In this document: in pieces, positions 47,881 to 59,239 of the stretch
Position numbering within the stretch: position 1 is the stretch's first letter
Layout of the letters: every line of letters starts with the position of its first letter
Made by a program: the position numbers and the translations under genes
NCBI GenBank assembly: GCA_038501625.1
Contig: JAZAYU010000124.1
Coordinates: 1,116,001-1,180,000, forward strand
From: Corbicula japonica
Lineage: Eukaryota; Mollusca; Bivalvia; Venerida; Cyrenidae
Reading direction: 5' to 3'
Length of the DNA stretch: 64,000 nt
Notes under the pieces: generated by a model
The model's input: the letters and a program-made list of their open reading frames with translations, nothing else
The model's database searches: none
Told to the model about the DNA's origin: nothing

Positions 47881-48239
47881 TTAAGTATTTAATATCTTAT
47901 CAAGCGTAGTTAGGTTAACTTGTGCACTTTCACGCATATCGAGGGTTGCACGTAAGACCAGTCGTTACTACATTGAAAAAAGAAGGAGTTACGACAGTCT
48001 TGCGTTCAACCCCCGATATGTTCAGTATTGTCTTAAAAAGGCAGTCACCGGTATTGGACGATCACCTTGAATTTGTGCATAACATCTAAATCGTAGGATA
48101 TTGATATAATAAATAAGTTGATTTTGTAGATAATAATATTATTCATGTAAGTCGATGTTCATTTAAAATGTGCATTCAACTGGACACTTAATTAAATACA
48201 TTACAAGAAACTCTAATGAACGCTTAACTTTGCTTACAG

Positions 48240-48395
48240 ACGGAGCACCAAGCATCACAACATGGCCACCAGCTATAGACAGGAAGACAATGGCAGCTTT
48301 GAACCACACAATGTGCAGATTGGTCTACAATTTGTGTTGCAATTATTTATTTAATGTTTTTGTTAAGTTTTACAATAAAATGTTAAAGGAAAAAA
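48240..48395 (+). other. 3' UTR exon and polyA signal of copy 3
   Basis: Acceptor TTGCTTACAG at 48230-48239, exon starting ACGGAGCACCAAGCATCACA, AATAAA at 48374-48379. Homologous to 23442-23280 and 40686-40535. Confidence 0.75.
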
Positions 48396-48654
48396 AAATC
48401 AGTATTTGTTGTTTTTTCACGTGAATTGTGAAATTTACATAAAACTTCATAAACAAAGGTTTTACAATCGCAACAGCTGAAAAAGACCTACTAAGTTACC
48501 TTTACGTATTAGAAAAGTCGATGCAAAGAAGTAGTCCATTTGGTTAATATCAGATTTGACGATAAGGCAATGAAATAGCTATCAGCAATATACATATAAT
48601 TTACAGATGTTTCCGATCAACAGGGTCATCAAATTCCTTTCAACATGTTCGCCA

Positions 48655-48770
48655 ATTGCTTAAAATGGTTGAACAGGCTCAATCAATCCGAGCCTGCAAT
48701 ATTTTCATATTTGTCGTGGTCGAGGGTCTTCAAAGTTCCATTTTCATCTATTTAAGTTTATGTTATTCAG
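48655..48770 (-). repeat. Short interspersed repeat, 'GGCTCAATCAA' family
   Basis: GAACAGGCTCAATCAATCCG, AGCCTGCAATATTTTCATAT, TTGTCGTGGTCGAGGG, AAAGTTCCATTTTCATCTAT. Homologous pieces are at 2285-2375, 2635-2705, 490-570, 40205-40375 and 62925-63090. Confidence 0.65.
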
Positions 48771-49011
48771 TATTCAGAACAAAAAACTTTTCTAACTGAT
48801 TTTGTTGTAAATCACCTAAACTGTATGTTCTCGGTTTCTATACTTTACGATTTTTAATGAGTTCTATTATGACACATTTACCCGGGCTGAATAAATACAT
48901 TATTTAGTTCTTATCCCAATATTGGAATAAATTTACAAATATTAATCACTGTAAGATTAAAACACGCTTAGTCAGTATGTTATCATCATATTCAACCAGC
49001 GCCATATTTTG

Positions 49012-49200
49012 CACACTTTTGAAAAAAGTGAAATATGCATATAAGGAATTGCCACATTCAGAAAAAAACAGCCTCCCCACACAGTTAAGAAGAAGAGAGA
49101 GAGCATAGTTAATAAAATGATCAGTTTCAAAAAAGACACCACAAACAATTAACAAAAGTTAGAACCCGAGGGTTTACCACAATGGAACGGTCAGTGGCAA
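49012..49200 (-). repeat. SINE-like repeat, 'GATATGCATATTT' family, longer copy
   Basis: Minus-strand copy with the end AAAAAAGTGAAATATGCATA at left and, further right, GAACCCGAGGGTTTACCACA and TGGAACGGTCAGTGGCAAAT. The last block also ends the copies at 51126-51325 and 58630-58855, so the full element is about 190-225 bp. Confidence 0.75.
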
Positions 49201-49416
49201 ATCAAATTGTCGTCTGAGGCTATGTTGTGTCTATCATCATTGGAACCAGACTGCGGAAAGCTCGAGTTGTTGACTTGCTTAAGATTCTTCCACAGTACCA
49301 AAGCGAATGGAAAATTCTTCAACACTTACAGTGTTTCTAATTTATACGAATAGAATTTAACATGTCCGAAAGGGCCTCGATATGCAACAGTCTAGAGTTA
49401 GTTTCAATACCTATGC

Positions 49417-49467
49417 TATGGTACGGTATGGTATGGTATGGTATGGTATGGTATGGTATGGTATGGA
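49417..49467. repeat. (GGTAT)n, about 10 units, at the 3' end of a LINE
   Basis: Pentanucleotide run next to the 3' end of the minus-strand LINE at 49468-50984. It most likely is that element's simple-repeat tail. Confidence 0.85.
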
Positions 49468-50984
49468 ATCTGAAGTTGCCGTATACTCCAATCCCTCTTA
49501 ACAGAGTATTCCGTGGACTGCGCAGTCTGAATGTTTTGGGAGTAGCATTAGGTTTTGATTTATGAGTTTAAGTTTTCATGGTAATTTGGGTTAGTTCATG
49601 TAATTTACCCGATGACTCCTTACAAGCTGAAAAGCACGAAGAAACTTACAGAAAGCTAGAAGGGTTTGTCTTCAACTTGGTTTAGCCAGGGTACTACAAG
49701 AAAAAAGATGAATAATAGATGATAATTATGATGTGTATGAGGAACAAATGGTCTGATGGGGATGAAGGATGAGGATGAAGGTTGATGATTATTTGTAGCA
49801 CTCTGGGTTAGAAACAATGGCTATGCTGCCTTGCCTTGAATAAGGCCAGGCTGTCTGCCTGAGTGATGTCCGGTGGTAGACTGTTCCAGATCTTCGCCGT
49901 ACTTGGGAAGAATGAATGTCTATGCCCGTCAACCCTGGAGAAGGGAATACTGTATCTGTGTCTCTGTGTTTTATGTATGTATTGAGGGAACTGGACCCTT
50001 ACTAGGTTTTGTTGGATTTTATAGAACATACATAATGATGCTACTTTACGGCGCTTTTCTAGTGCAGGTAAATTGATCTTATTTAGTAATTTGGTAATGC
50101 TGTTTGTATAACTGTAGTCATTAAAAATAAATATAACTGCACGATGCTGAACCATTTCTATCTGATATATGTAATTCTATTGCCAGGGATCCCAGACGGA
50201 GGCACAATACTCCAAACAAGGGCGGACATATGTCTTATAGGTTATTTCTTTAAGTTTTGGGATATCAGTTTGGATGTTTCTTTTAATGAATTAGAGAGTG
50301 TTGTTAGCTTTAGTTGTGAGATTGTTGATGTGCTTAGCCCAAGAGATAGTTGAAGAGATTGTTACTCCAAGATATTTTGCGAGTGAGGAAGACTGAATCG
50401 TTACGCCATGGAGTTTGTAAGGAAAGATGATGGGCTTTTTCTGTTTGTAACCCGTAACACTTCACATTTTTCAGGATTGAAGGACATCAACCATTCTTCC
50501 TCCCATGATTGAAGCTTGTCTAAGTCTGTTTGTAGTGTGTGACAATCATCTATGGATGTAATGGTCAGATATGCTATGGTGTCATCGGCAAAGAGTCGGA
50601 TGTTGTTGACAATGTCAACTGGCATGTCATTGATGTAAATAAGGAAAAGACAGGGGCCCAGGAATGACCCCTGAGGGACTCCTGATAGGACCCCACAGCT
50701 TGAGGACATTTCGCCATCAAGGACAACCTTCTGGGTGCGATCAGATAAAAATGATTTGATCCAAGAGATTACAGTTGGATTCACACCAATTCTGTTTAAT
50801 TTCATAAGAAGTCTTTGGTGATCGACCTTATCGAAGGCCTTACTAAAGTCCATGATGATAACATCAGTTTGTTTACTTGAGTTTATTGTGTCGTGTAGAT
50901 CTTGTACGAACTGGATGAGTTGAGTTTCACAACTTAATTTAGATCTGACGTCATGTTGATTTTTATATAGAAGGTTATTATGGT
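49468..50984 (-). pseudogene. Broken CR1/jockey-like LINE RT
   Basis: On minus: LLYKNQHDVRSKLSCETQLI, VIIMDFSKAFDKVDHQRLLM, LSGVPQGSFLGPCLFLIYIN, the catalytic IRLFADDTIAYL and MSFNPEKCEVLRVTNRK (50985-50401). After frame changes comes a thumb/C-terminal part ending IWNSLPPDITQADSLALFKA (50155-49808). It is 5'-truncated within the RT and frameshifted near 50400. Both ends abut (GGTAT)n. It is a different family from the LINE at 29101. Confidence 0.85.
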
Positions 50985-51125
50985 TATATGGTATGGTATG
51001 GTATGGTATGGTATGGTATGGTATGGTATGGTATGGTATGGTATGGTATGGTATGGTATGGTATGGTATGGTATGGTATGGTATGGTATGGTATGGTATG
51101 GTATGGTATGGTATGGTATGGTATG
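50985..51125. repeat. (GGTAT)n, about 28 units
   Basis: An uninterrupted pentanucleotide tract on the 5'-truncation side of the LINE. The period of 5 makes all frames open, giving MVWYG and YHTIP readings without meaning. Confidence 0.95.
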
Positions 51126-51325
51126 AATAAAAAAAGTGAAATATGCATATCAGGAAATGCCACACTTAGAAACACAGCCTTCCTTTTCATCCAAAACGTA
51201 GAGAGGTAAAGAGCTTGGGTTCATATAATGTTCTATATCAAATAAGACATCTCAAACATTTAACATATAAGGGAACCTGGGGTTGTACAGCCTTGGAACG
51301 GTCAGTGGCAAATCAATTTGTCATT
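51126..51325 (-). repeat. SINE-like repeat, 'GATATGCATATTT' family, longer copy
   Basis: AAAAAAGTGAAATATGCATA, TCAGGAAATGCCACACTTAG, AACACAGCC, then CTTGGAACGGTCAGTGGCAA. Collinear with 49012-49200 over its whole length. It directly abuts the (GGTAT)n tract. Confidence 0.75.
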
Positions 51326-51384
51326 AAGGGGTTAAACCAGTTATTATAGTGCAAGTTTAATTTTTTTGTTAGAAACACAAACAA

Positions 51385-52275
51385 CAAGAGCTGCTCGAGG
51401 TGATATCATGCTCGACTATTCGATTTATTTGACATTAATTCAATTAATGATTAGAAGAACAACAACTATGTCCAAAGATTCATGTGTGCAAACATGAATA
51501 ATATTAACAAGTGTATGGTTAGGAAGGAAATTGATTTCAAAAAGCAAAAATAATTCCTTAATGTACCATCGATATTAAACAGAAAAGAGGAATAAGAATG
51601 AAATACGTATCTTTGAAAGAGTTTGAAAACTTATGGGCCAAGTGCATAAAAACTTGAACACAAAATCTAGGTGAAAAGGGGGCATCGCTTTAAAATATTT
51701 GTATCAGAGTTGTAGGTCATGATGGTATTGTGACGATTATAATAGTGACTAAATATTCTAGTTTTCAAGTCGATATCCCAATGATGTAGTTTCAAAGATA
51801 TAGACCTATTTCATATTTTGGTTAATACACAGTCTAAGTGCAAAAGGAACATAATCTTCAAAATATATATATTTCTGGTAGAGCAATGGGTCTGATACTG
51901 ACTTTATATTCTAAGTTTCAGAGTATTATCACATGTAGATGCTTTGTTATGGGCCTATTGGAAAATGTGGTGAATATGAATTCTAAGGGAAAAGGGGGCA
52001 TAATCTGAAAAAGTTTGGTTGCAGAAGTGAAGATATATTACAAGTTATCAAGTAATATCTCAAGTAGTTTCTAAGTTATGAGCCAATTGCATATTTTGGT
52101 GAATACAAAATCTAAGTGAAAAGGGGCATAACTTTCAAAAATTCGGAAATAGAGTTATAGGTCTTGTTGCCAATAATGTAGATTTTGATGGTGAATATAT
52201 AATCCAGTTTTCAATGTGATATCTTAAGTAATTTCAAAATTAAGGACCAAAGTGCATATTTTGTTAAACGGACAC
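51385..52275. mobile_element. Second copy of the tandem-repeat element (compare 19113-20983), inverted
   Basis: It begins CAACAAGAGCTGCTCGAGG and CATGCTCGACTATTCGATTT, the reverse complement of the right end of the 19-21 kb element. It then carries diverged units of the 160-bp block (GTGAAAAGGGGCATAACTTT, TTATAGGTCTTGTTGCCAAT, GGACCAAAGTGCATATTTTG). It lacks the GGTCAAGGTCACTG block. About half the length of the first copy. Confidence 0.65.
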
Positions 52276-52329
52276 GACGCTCAAAACTAAAATTACAAAT
52301 AGGAGAAAACTAAAATTACAAATAGGAGA

Positions 52330-53460
52330 CTGACAACAAAATCGTGTGTCCTTTTAAAGAATTTTCAATTCTAAAAAAGTGAAACATGCATATCAGGAAT
52401 CGTCACAGTTACAAAACCCATCATTATTGTCATTGACATACTACTAGTGCATCTGTTCTGGTTAATTGCGACAGTAATCGGATTTCGTATATTATGTATT
52501 GCAAATGTGGTCTTTTCTAAAGAGTCCATCATATAACACCGCAGCCAAAAAGAATTATAATACAATAATTTAATATTGTTTAACAATATTGACCTGTCAT
52601 TTCCTTAACTTTCGAAAAGGTCATTGGATAAAGTCTGATATTTAATCAGCGAATATATCGGTATGTTTGTTCACTTCGCAAGTCAGTGAAGAGTGGTGTA
52701 TTGGTTAGCGGCCTGAAGGTCTCCGGATCGGTTTCTGTTAAACACCACGCTATGAAAATATTTTTTCTTTTTTTTTAAATTAATCTAAAATCGTTGTGCT
52801 ACATCCGGATTAAGAATCCCGATATAGTGTTTTTCTACAATTACATTTGTGACATCACATCATTCTACAAGCTGTATGTGCAGTTACATTTGTGACATCA
52901 CGTGACATCACATCATTCTACAAGCTGTATGCGCAGTTAAAATAAAAAAATAAAAAATGGTTGAACCAGGATTTGACCTACGAGTATAAGTCTATATTCT
53001 TGAATTTAAGCGGGCATGTTAACCCAGAGCATTTTTAAAACGTGAAATATGCATATTATAAAACTTATTATATACAGTACGTTCACTTCACATAAGAAGT
53101 GGATCGTAACATTTACGAAATTTAACGACTATAGGGTCAAATGCAAGAGTGTCAGGTCAATATTGTTGAACAAGACCGTGTGTTGTTTTTGTTTTGTTTG
53201 TTTGTTTGTTTGTTTGTTGTTGTTTTTTCTGTTTGTTTGTTTTCTAAGTTAATCCGACTTGAACTCAACATGTCTTTCTTAGCGTTAAACTGGCCGTAGT
53301 AAAGCCATTTACTTATCAAAAACAAATTTCGCATAATATTACTATTTGTGTGAATTAATAGTTTTCGACCTTTTCCGGAACAATATGCCATTGCCTTGGT
53401 TGCCTTGTATAATAGTGTTTAAAAAATACAACAACGTAAGTTCATTGATACTCGAGATTG
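52330..53460. other. Repeat fragments, no gene
   Basis: Two short tails of the 'GATATGCATATTT' family at about 52370-52400 and 53033-53055 (reverse orientation). A direct duplication with TGACATCACATCATTCTACA and CAAGCTGTATG.GCAGTTA at 52845-52940. A (GTTT)n run at about 53187-53245. A tRNA-like fold at about 52692-52750 was considered and not called. Confidence 0.55.
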
Positions 53461-53464
53461 TATA

Positions 53465-53615
53465 GGATATCAACCGAGTACGAGGTGTTTCTGTGTGGGA
53501 AATGCCTGGTCACGAGCTTCTTGTGACACCGAGAGCGCGAAGCGCTCGAGGTGTTTCCTGAAGCTCGTGGTCAGGTATTTTCTGCACAGAAACACCGATG
53601 TACGAGGTTTATATC
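53465..53615. repeat. Palindromic foldback element of about 150 bp
   Basis: Arms GGATATCAACCGAGTACGAG, GTGTTTCTG, CCTGGTCACGAGCTTC and the reverse complement, centre GAGCGCGAAGCGCTC. GC-richer than its surroundings. Not related in sequence to the other palindromes in this window. Confidence 0.75.
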
Positions 53616-54916
53616 CGACTTACATACCTTAGACATATACAAGTTCTAAGATTTGGATGAAAGTTTGTCCCAAGCATCGGATTTGTTTGAAGAGTTGAGC
53701 AGCCGAATTTTTGTTGCACAAAATACATACCGGTTAGAGTCATTATTTACTTATCATATTATGTGTTGGGTTTAACACCCGGTTTCAACAGTATTTTAGT
53801 CATATTCATGCGGATATTGAACAATTCACGCACTCATGCATTTGATCACTCGTCCGTTCAGATAAAATGCTGTAAAATATTTTAAACTGTATACTTCAAA
53901 ACTACCCAAGAATATGCACTTAAATGCTTATTTTTCAAGCCTTTGACAAGACCTACAACTTATAATAATAAGAACTAATTGGTTTTCCATTTGTCTATTG
54001 AAAAATGCACACTTTTGTAAAATTATGTGCGCAGTTGCACAACATTCCTTAAGGGCAGTCTTTTCAGGGAATGTCTTCATTATATGCAATAACATTGATT
54101 TTTGCACATCCCCGATATCCATTTCAAATTCAAAATAACCCCCGTAAACACATTACAACAAACATTAGTCAAATCAGTCATTAATTAGGTGAATTAAAAT
54201 AAATTAAAAAAAATAAATCTTATAACCGGCATACACCAGATGACATGTTCAAAACTATTATTGGTGCTTAAAAGCCAAGTGTCAGATTTCAAGTTTTCTC
54301 CTCTGTCAAGCGACGAAAATAAAGCGCACAAGTGCTAGAAAATTAACAAGAAAAAAATGTGTTTTACAACTTCGAATTCACTTCAATATATACATGATGT
54401 TTGATAAGACTAAACGATATTTTAAAAGGATCTTAAAATCTCGGCTTTTTCCCCAAATGGGAATACTGTCATAAATGTATATGTATTTTTCTACGATTTA
54501 TACTTATTGAAATCTGACTATACACAATGACAATAAGCTACTAAAAGAAATGCATGTTTAATCAACATTTTTGATCAATATATATGGTACTGTAAGTGTA
54601 TCTAAATTGGGTTATAAGAAGAAAATAAAATAAAATGAAGTGGTGTTTTAATTATACTTCATTTGTTCTAGTGCTTAAAAAATCTTATGCATCTTTTTTG
54701 TATTGTTTTAATACTTTTAAATATACGCACGAGACTAGGTTGTTCCATGCACCTGGACGGGTAATTGACCTTACGCTGGCCGTCTGACTGACAGTGCAAT
54801 AAACCAATCAGAGTAGCGCGCTCATAAGCCTTGTTACTATCCGCCATTTTGTCCGTCAAACTGACCAGCGTGTCTGGCATCAAATTTTCAAGTTTATTAA
54901 AAGATTTTCATAAATA

Positions 54917-55036
54917 ATGGTGAAAAGGTGCTGCTACTGCACTTGCAATTCTCACACTAGATATACGGAGAGGCGAGCGAATGGAACAAGGTTTATTCCG
55001 TTCCCTAAACCAACAGCAAATCTGGAAAAAAGCTAA
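54917..55036 (+). CDS. THAP-type zinc finger N-terminus, truncated
   Basis: 39 codons: MVKRCCYCTCNSHTRY, then ERRANGTRFIPFPKPTANLE and KS-stop. The Cys series and the FIPFPKP block are those of the first 35-40 residues of THAP domains (C2CH zinc-coordinating DNA-binding modules). The second half (Trp, second Cys/His pair) is missing. After the stop, no donor or continuing homology is seen. The ATG is the natural THAP start. It is probably a dead transposase start; a first exon with an unseen weak donor is possible but less likely. Confidence 0.65.
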   Translation: MVKRCCYCTCNSHTRYTERRANGTRFIPFPKPTANLEKS

Positions 55037-55924
55037 ATATATTGCTTAAATGATAAAACTGGGGACTTATTAAAATAATTAATTAGATAAAAAATATTTA
55101 CGGAGATAATTTATTCTAAATTTCCATTTTCTGTCATACTTCATTAGTTGTTATTAACGATTTTTGCTTTTGGAATGATACAGGATGTTGAATATGTACA
55201 TAATCTTAATTATAAAAACAAAAACCCAAACCAAAACAAAACAATCTTTACAAAATACCTGACTAATTTAAGAATAACAATGGTGGTATATGTTTTAATT
55301 TAAATTGAAAACTTAAATAGTGGATGAAGCTAAAAAGCCGCATCAAATGATTGTTATTACACGGTAAAGATAACAAAGATAATTTGCATTCTGTCAATCG
55401 CTGTTAATTAGGGCCAGTAGATAGATCATGACACGTCTTTTAATAACAAAAGGTGTTTCAGTTAATTTTACATTGAATTTCGATAATATTTTAAATTTAT
55501 TTGCTTTTTATATTGAATTTTACAAAATTTAATATTCAAACTTTGAACAAGTTTTCGAATGTCCCGTCGATATTCGAATGTTCGAATGTTCGTTGCCATC
55601 CCTATTATCGAGTTGTAGAATTAATTAATATAATTGAAATTATTAAAATGTTCGCCACTAAATTGCCGTCATTAAATCTTGTGTTGATATATCATTGTAA
55701 AACACTGGTCTATTATACATTCACTTGTTTTGTGAAAAATAACAAATAATACTCTTTGGTAACTTTAGTATTATACTAAAACACTATTTATTAAGGGTAT
55801 ATAAGGTATCAATTCTCTTGATAAAATCACATATAAATTTGTTTAAACCAGCAAAATATTGTAAAATAATTACCATTTCAAGTTAATAAATTTGAAGGAT
55901 ATACTATAAATTTGATTTTCATAG

Positions 55925-56140
55925 GAGAGGTTGAAATGTCTTTAATAATAATGGTTGAAATGTCTTCGATATGTTGAAATATACATGGAGGGGTTGATAT
56001 GTCTTCATTTCATGGGCTAAAATGTCCAATGGGATAGGGTTTGAACAGTCTTCATTTAAGGGGTTGATAAGTCGAGGGGTTAATATGTCTTCGTTTTGAA
56101 CGACGGATTGAAAATAATGTCGAGGAGTTGAGATGTCCAA
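55925..56140. repeat. Degenerate minisatellite, GGGTTGATATGTCTTC-like units
   Basis: About ten imperfect units of 15-35 bp around GGGTTGA.ATGTCTTC.TT. The minus strand stays open for 73 codons by chance of composition. Not called a gene. Confidence 0.7.
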
Positions 56141-56842
56141 ACACCCCTTTATCTATTGGGATTCCTTAATCGTGTGTTATTTTTAAATCTTTCAAGTAAC
56201 AGCTTGATATAAAAGCTTGTGATTTTTGTTTCTTTGGTGACGATAAGTTACATTTAAAGTAATTTATTTCAAATCATCAGGTATGCTTGCGAGCGTACCG
56301 ACTCGAATAGCCATATTGTTTGACGGACATCGGAAGAGTAGTTCCCCTTGAAAATCGGTGGGCGTGGTTACGGAAGCTTCAGCGTAAGGTCAATTCTTTT
56401 CGGATAACGTCCCAACAGAGGATTATTATAACAAATATCATTAAGATCATTGAGATCAGTAACATATCGTCAGCATGTTTGTTTATTTATCATTCACGAT
56501 ATTGTCGGGGCCTCATACTATGCACCGGTTTGGTACTCTGTAGGATTAGGAACCAGTCTGAAGTTTTTCCCATATTGTTTTCAAACGCATACACATTTCC
56601 GAACATGTTCAGATTTTTTTGTGAAAATATTAAAATTGTTTGGCTATTAAATGGAACTTGATGCAAAAACTGTCAAAACAAAGGCATACCTCAAGGATAA
56701 ATGTGAATAATGTATTATGTTCTGTATTATGTTCTGGAGCGAAAGAAATGCATTCACAAACATGAAATGAAGTCACAGTGCACATCGTGTTTCTTGCAAA
56801 CCTTGTGGTTAACTAATAATTAAGGTCAAATATATCAAAATT

Positions 56843-57184
56843 AATTATTAATTACAATATCCAGTTCAATGTTCCATCTAGGGTCAACCAGTGTTACTTT
56901 TTCAAAATAACTTGAAAATATTGCTCTTATAAATCAAAATCCAAACACATCATCCTTTGTCCCATGAGGTCCCTCACCCATGCAAAAAGCATGCAAATCA
57001 TGCCGACTTGAGTTTACCTGTAGGACAGTTTAATCTCTACATGTATAACAATGTAAATCTTGTGTGATGGTATTTGTGCAGTGTTTTGAAATTCATTATA
57101 GTCAATGTTTAAAAAGTTATTTTGAAAAAGTAACACTGGTTGGCCCTAGAGGGAACATTGAACTGGATATTGTAATTAATTGTT
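56843..57184. mobile_element. MITE-like element with about 70-bp inverted ends
   Basis: Left arm TTACAATATCCAGTTCAATG, TTCC.TCTAGGG, CAACCAGTGTTACTTTTTCA, AAATAACTT; right arm is its reverse complement (57112-57180). The flanks read TAATTA on both sides, a possible target duplication. The 200-bp centre is non-coding. Confidence 0.75.
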
Positions 57185-58205
57185 TTGGATTTATTTGAGT
57201 GGAAAATGCTTTATTTTGACACCCGGATTAGACAACATAGCAGGTACCACATTTTATTACTTTTCTAACAAAATTCATTTTTTTCAACAATTGTCTCCTG
57301 TTATTATCAATATTCATCTGTTTGTAACAATATAATAAAAGTTTGTTTGGAAATTGTTGAAAAAATGATAATTTAATTTTCACAGCTCATCATTAGTACA
57401 ACTGTACTATCTGGAAGTATGAATTACCTTAATCTTTAACTATAAAAGGCCCCACGCTCAGCTTATACTATTACTTAACAAGGATTTCTACAGTCCAATT
57501 CAAAGGGCAATACTACCTTATGTACTATCTGTACCAACATGTGTGCGTCCTGCATTCGAGTCGGATATATTGCATAACAAGATAAACACAACTGTTAACG
57601 CAAATATTATTCTCCACAAAAATAAAGGATATTTAACTCTGGTATGGATCACCATAGCTAGGCTTATCGAATATATGTTTACACGTTGCACAGTTGTGTA
57701 AGCAATGGTTGTAAGCTTGATATCACACATTTTGTTTTGTTAACTAAATCCTTATGCACTGCGCCGAATGGTATGATACTTCCATACAAAACCAAAGCCG
57801 ACATATACGCTGAAAATATTGTTGAGTCTGTCTTAATTTGGGCACACTGGAAACGTTTTCATCCGGGAAAACTGGAAACGTTTCATTTATCGGCGTTTGC
57901 AATTGATAAAAATTAAGCGGTTGGCGACATGTTTGGCTAGCTGGTCTGATGGTTATAATTGTTAAATACATTATAATGATTTTGTAAGCAAAGGTATTGT
58001 CTACTTAACAAGGTTATCGATTTCACAAATTAGGAAAACCTTTTGCATGTTTTTTTCGCCGATATCCAGATCTAATTCATAAATACAGGTGCAGTTTAAA
58101 ATCACTATTGCAACAAGGTATTTCACAGCCAGTTTTTTATGACGATTTAATTTATAAACTTAAGAAGATAATAGGCCATGTTAATTTCTCCCGGTTATTC
58201 GTAAA
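57185..58205. other. No gene recognised
   Basis: AT-rich with no convincing ORF or splice-bounded exon. Short open frames near 57690-57915 overlap on both strands and carry no recognisable motif. Confidence 0.5.
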
Positions 58206-58209
58206 AAAC

Positions 58210-58640
58210 CATCTGTAAATTTAAAAAGAAAGGTTACAAACATGATATTTTGCAGCGCTCTGCAGGCCTGGTGATTAACCCATCTACAGTTGATCATTAT
58301 GCTTACCTCTTTGGATGCACGACGGTGGCAGGGGTTTAAGAGATTATGAAAGTTTATGGGGAAATATTTTCTTAAAAGAACCTAGAAGCTCGATTTGTTT
58401 CTTTTATCCCTGTCATCGTGTTCTTGCTGATTTTACTCCAGGAGCTCTGGTCTCGGTAAGATCATTGAGTACCCGCCCTTTGGCTTTGCAATGCTATTGG
58501 CTTCTTATGTTTTATATGTTTGTGTGCTTTTGCATACAACATTGTTTAGACGGTGGGTGGGTTGGAGTTATTTCACCAAGACAATTTGTACTTGTTTTGC
58601 GATACGAGAACCTGTTGGGGCAAGTGTGAGGTTGGTGCAC
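58210..58640. repeat. Unclassified repeat shared with 27370-27810 and the right window edge
   Basis: Collinear with 27385-27680. The part TACCCGCCCTTTGGCTTT, CAATGCTATTGGCTTCTTAT recurs at 63960-64000 as the window ends. A TGCTTACCTCTTTGGATGCA segment resembles a minus-strand splice donor (AAAGAG|GTAAGC) but no reading frame is preserved between copies. Confidence 0.5.
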
Positions 58641-58855
58641 CCTAGAACCTGGTTTAAACCCCCAGTGGAAATTTGTTTTGCCACTGACCGTTCCAAGTCG
58701 GTAACCCCTCTGGTTCTCACTTTCGTTATTTGTTTGTGGCGTCCATTTTGAAACTGATTATTGTAATACCATGCTCTCTTTTCCTGTCTACTTTTTGGCT
58801 GTGTTTGGAGGTTGTGTATGCTGGATGTGGCCATTCCTGATATTCATATTTCATT
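58630..58855 (+). repeat. SINE-like repeat, 'GATATGCATATTT' family, longest copy
   Basis: GTGCACCCTAGAACCTGGTT, AAACCCCCAGTGGAAATTTG, TTGCCACTGACCGTTCCAAG, then ATGCTCTCTTTTCCTG, GGTTGTGTATGCTGGATGTG and CCTGATATTCATATTTCA. It gives the fullest view of the element's 5' half. The GGTTTAAACCCCC is loosely B-box-like, compatible with a tRNA-derived head but not proof. Confidence 0.7.
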
Positions 58856-59239
58856 GATTTTTCTATACAAAGCCTGACAACAATATGTTGTGTCATTGTG
58901 TCCTTTTGAAAGAACTTTCAATTTATGAATTAATGAAGGAGAAATCAACGTTTTTGACCCATTTGCGCGATCAGGAAGCGACCAGTAAATTCAAGATCAA
59001 ACACATTTTTACCATTATCTCATAGTATTTCCATTATATGCATATTTCACTTTTGTACTGTTGTGTTCTGTCGAAACTAGAAGAATAATCAATTTATTTT
59101 TGTGCAATTAAATTTGATATCCTATTAATATACCCCCTTCCTGAATTATGCAATAGTTACATGCCGTTCGTTTGAACAACGAATTGTTTGACTTCCTATG
59201 CTAACATGGAACATAAGTTTTGAACGACTCTATAGATAT

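Larger units (their letters stand above)
54763..56395 (+). mobile_element. THAP-bearing (P-element-like) transposon relic
   Basis: Perfect 16-bp inverted ends: AATTGACCTTACGCTG at 54763-54778 and its complement CAGCGTAAGGTCAATT at 56380-56395, 1.63 kb apart. Just inside the left end is a start of a THAP zinc-finger reading frame. P-element transposases carry an N-terminal THAP domain, so this combination suggests a P-like element whose transposase body has been lost. Flanking 8-bp sequences do not match, so no target duplication is visible. The interior includes a degenerate minisatellite (55925-56140). Confidence 0.55.

Noticed and set aside
48240..48424. Coding extension of the small-peptide gene into its last exon (open for about 60 codons in copy 3 if exon 3 were skipped)
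   Set aside because: The equivalent frame meets a stop after three codons in copy 2 and after about 22 in copy 1, and exon 3 carries the stop in all copies, so this is 3' UTR.
50985..51209. Open frames reading MVWYG or YHTIP repeats
   Set aside because: They are direct translations of a (GGTAT)n microsatellite.
52692..52750. tRNA-like sequence (GTGGTGTATTGGTTAGCGG ... ACACCACG)
   Set aside because: A 7-bp acceptor-like pairing exists, but the span is about 56 nt, there is no convincing T-arm, and no anticodon loop can be placed.
55919..56140. 73-codon frame on the minus strand
   Set aside because: It translates a degenerate minisatellite of GGGTTGATATGTCTTC units.
58300..58325. U1 snRNA 5' end (resembling ATACTTACCTG)
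   Set aside because: Only about ten bases resemble U1 and the rest does not. The repeat relative at 27440 differs further.
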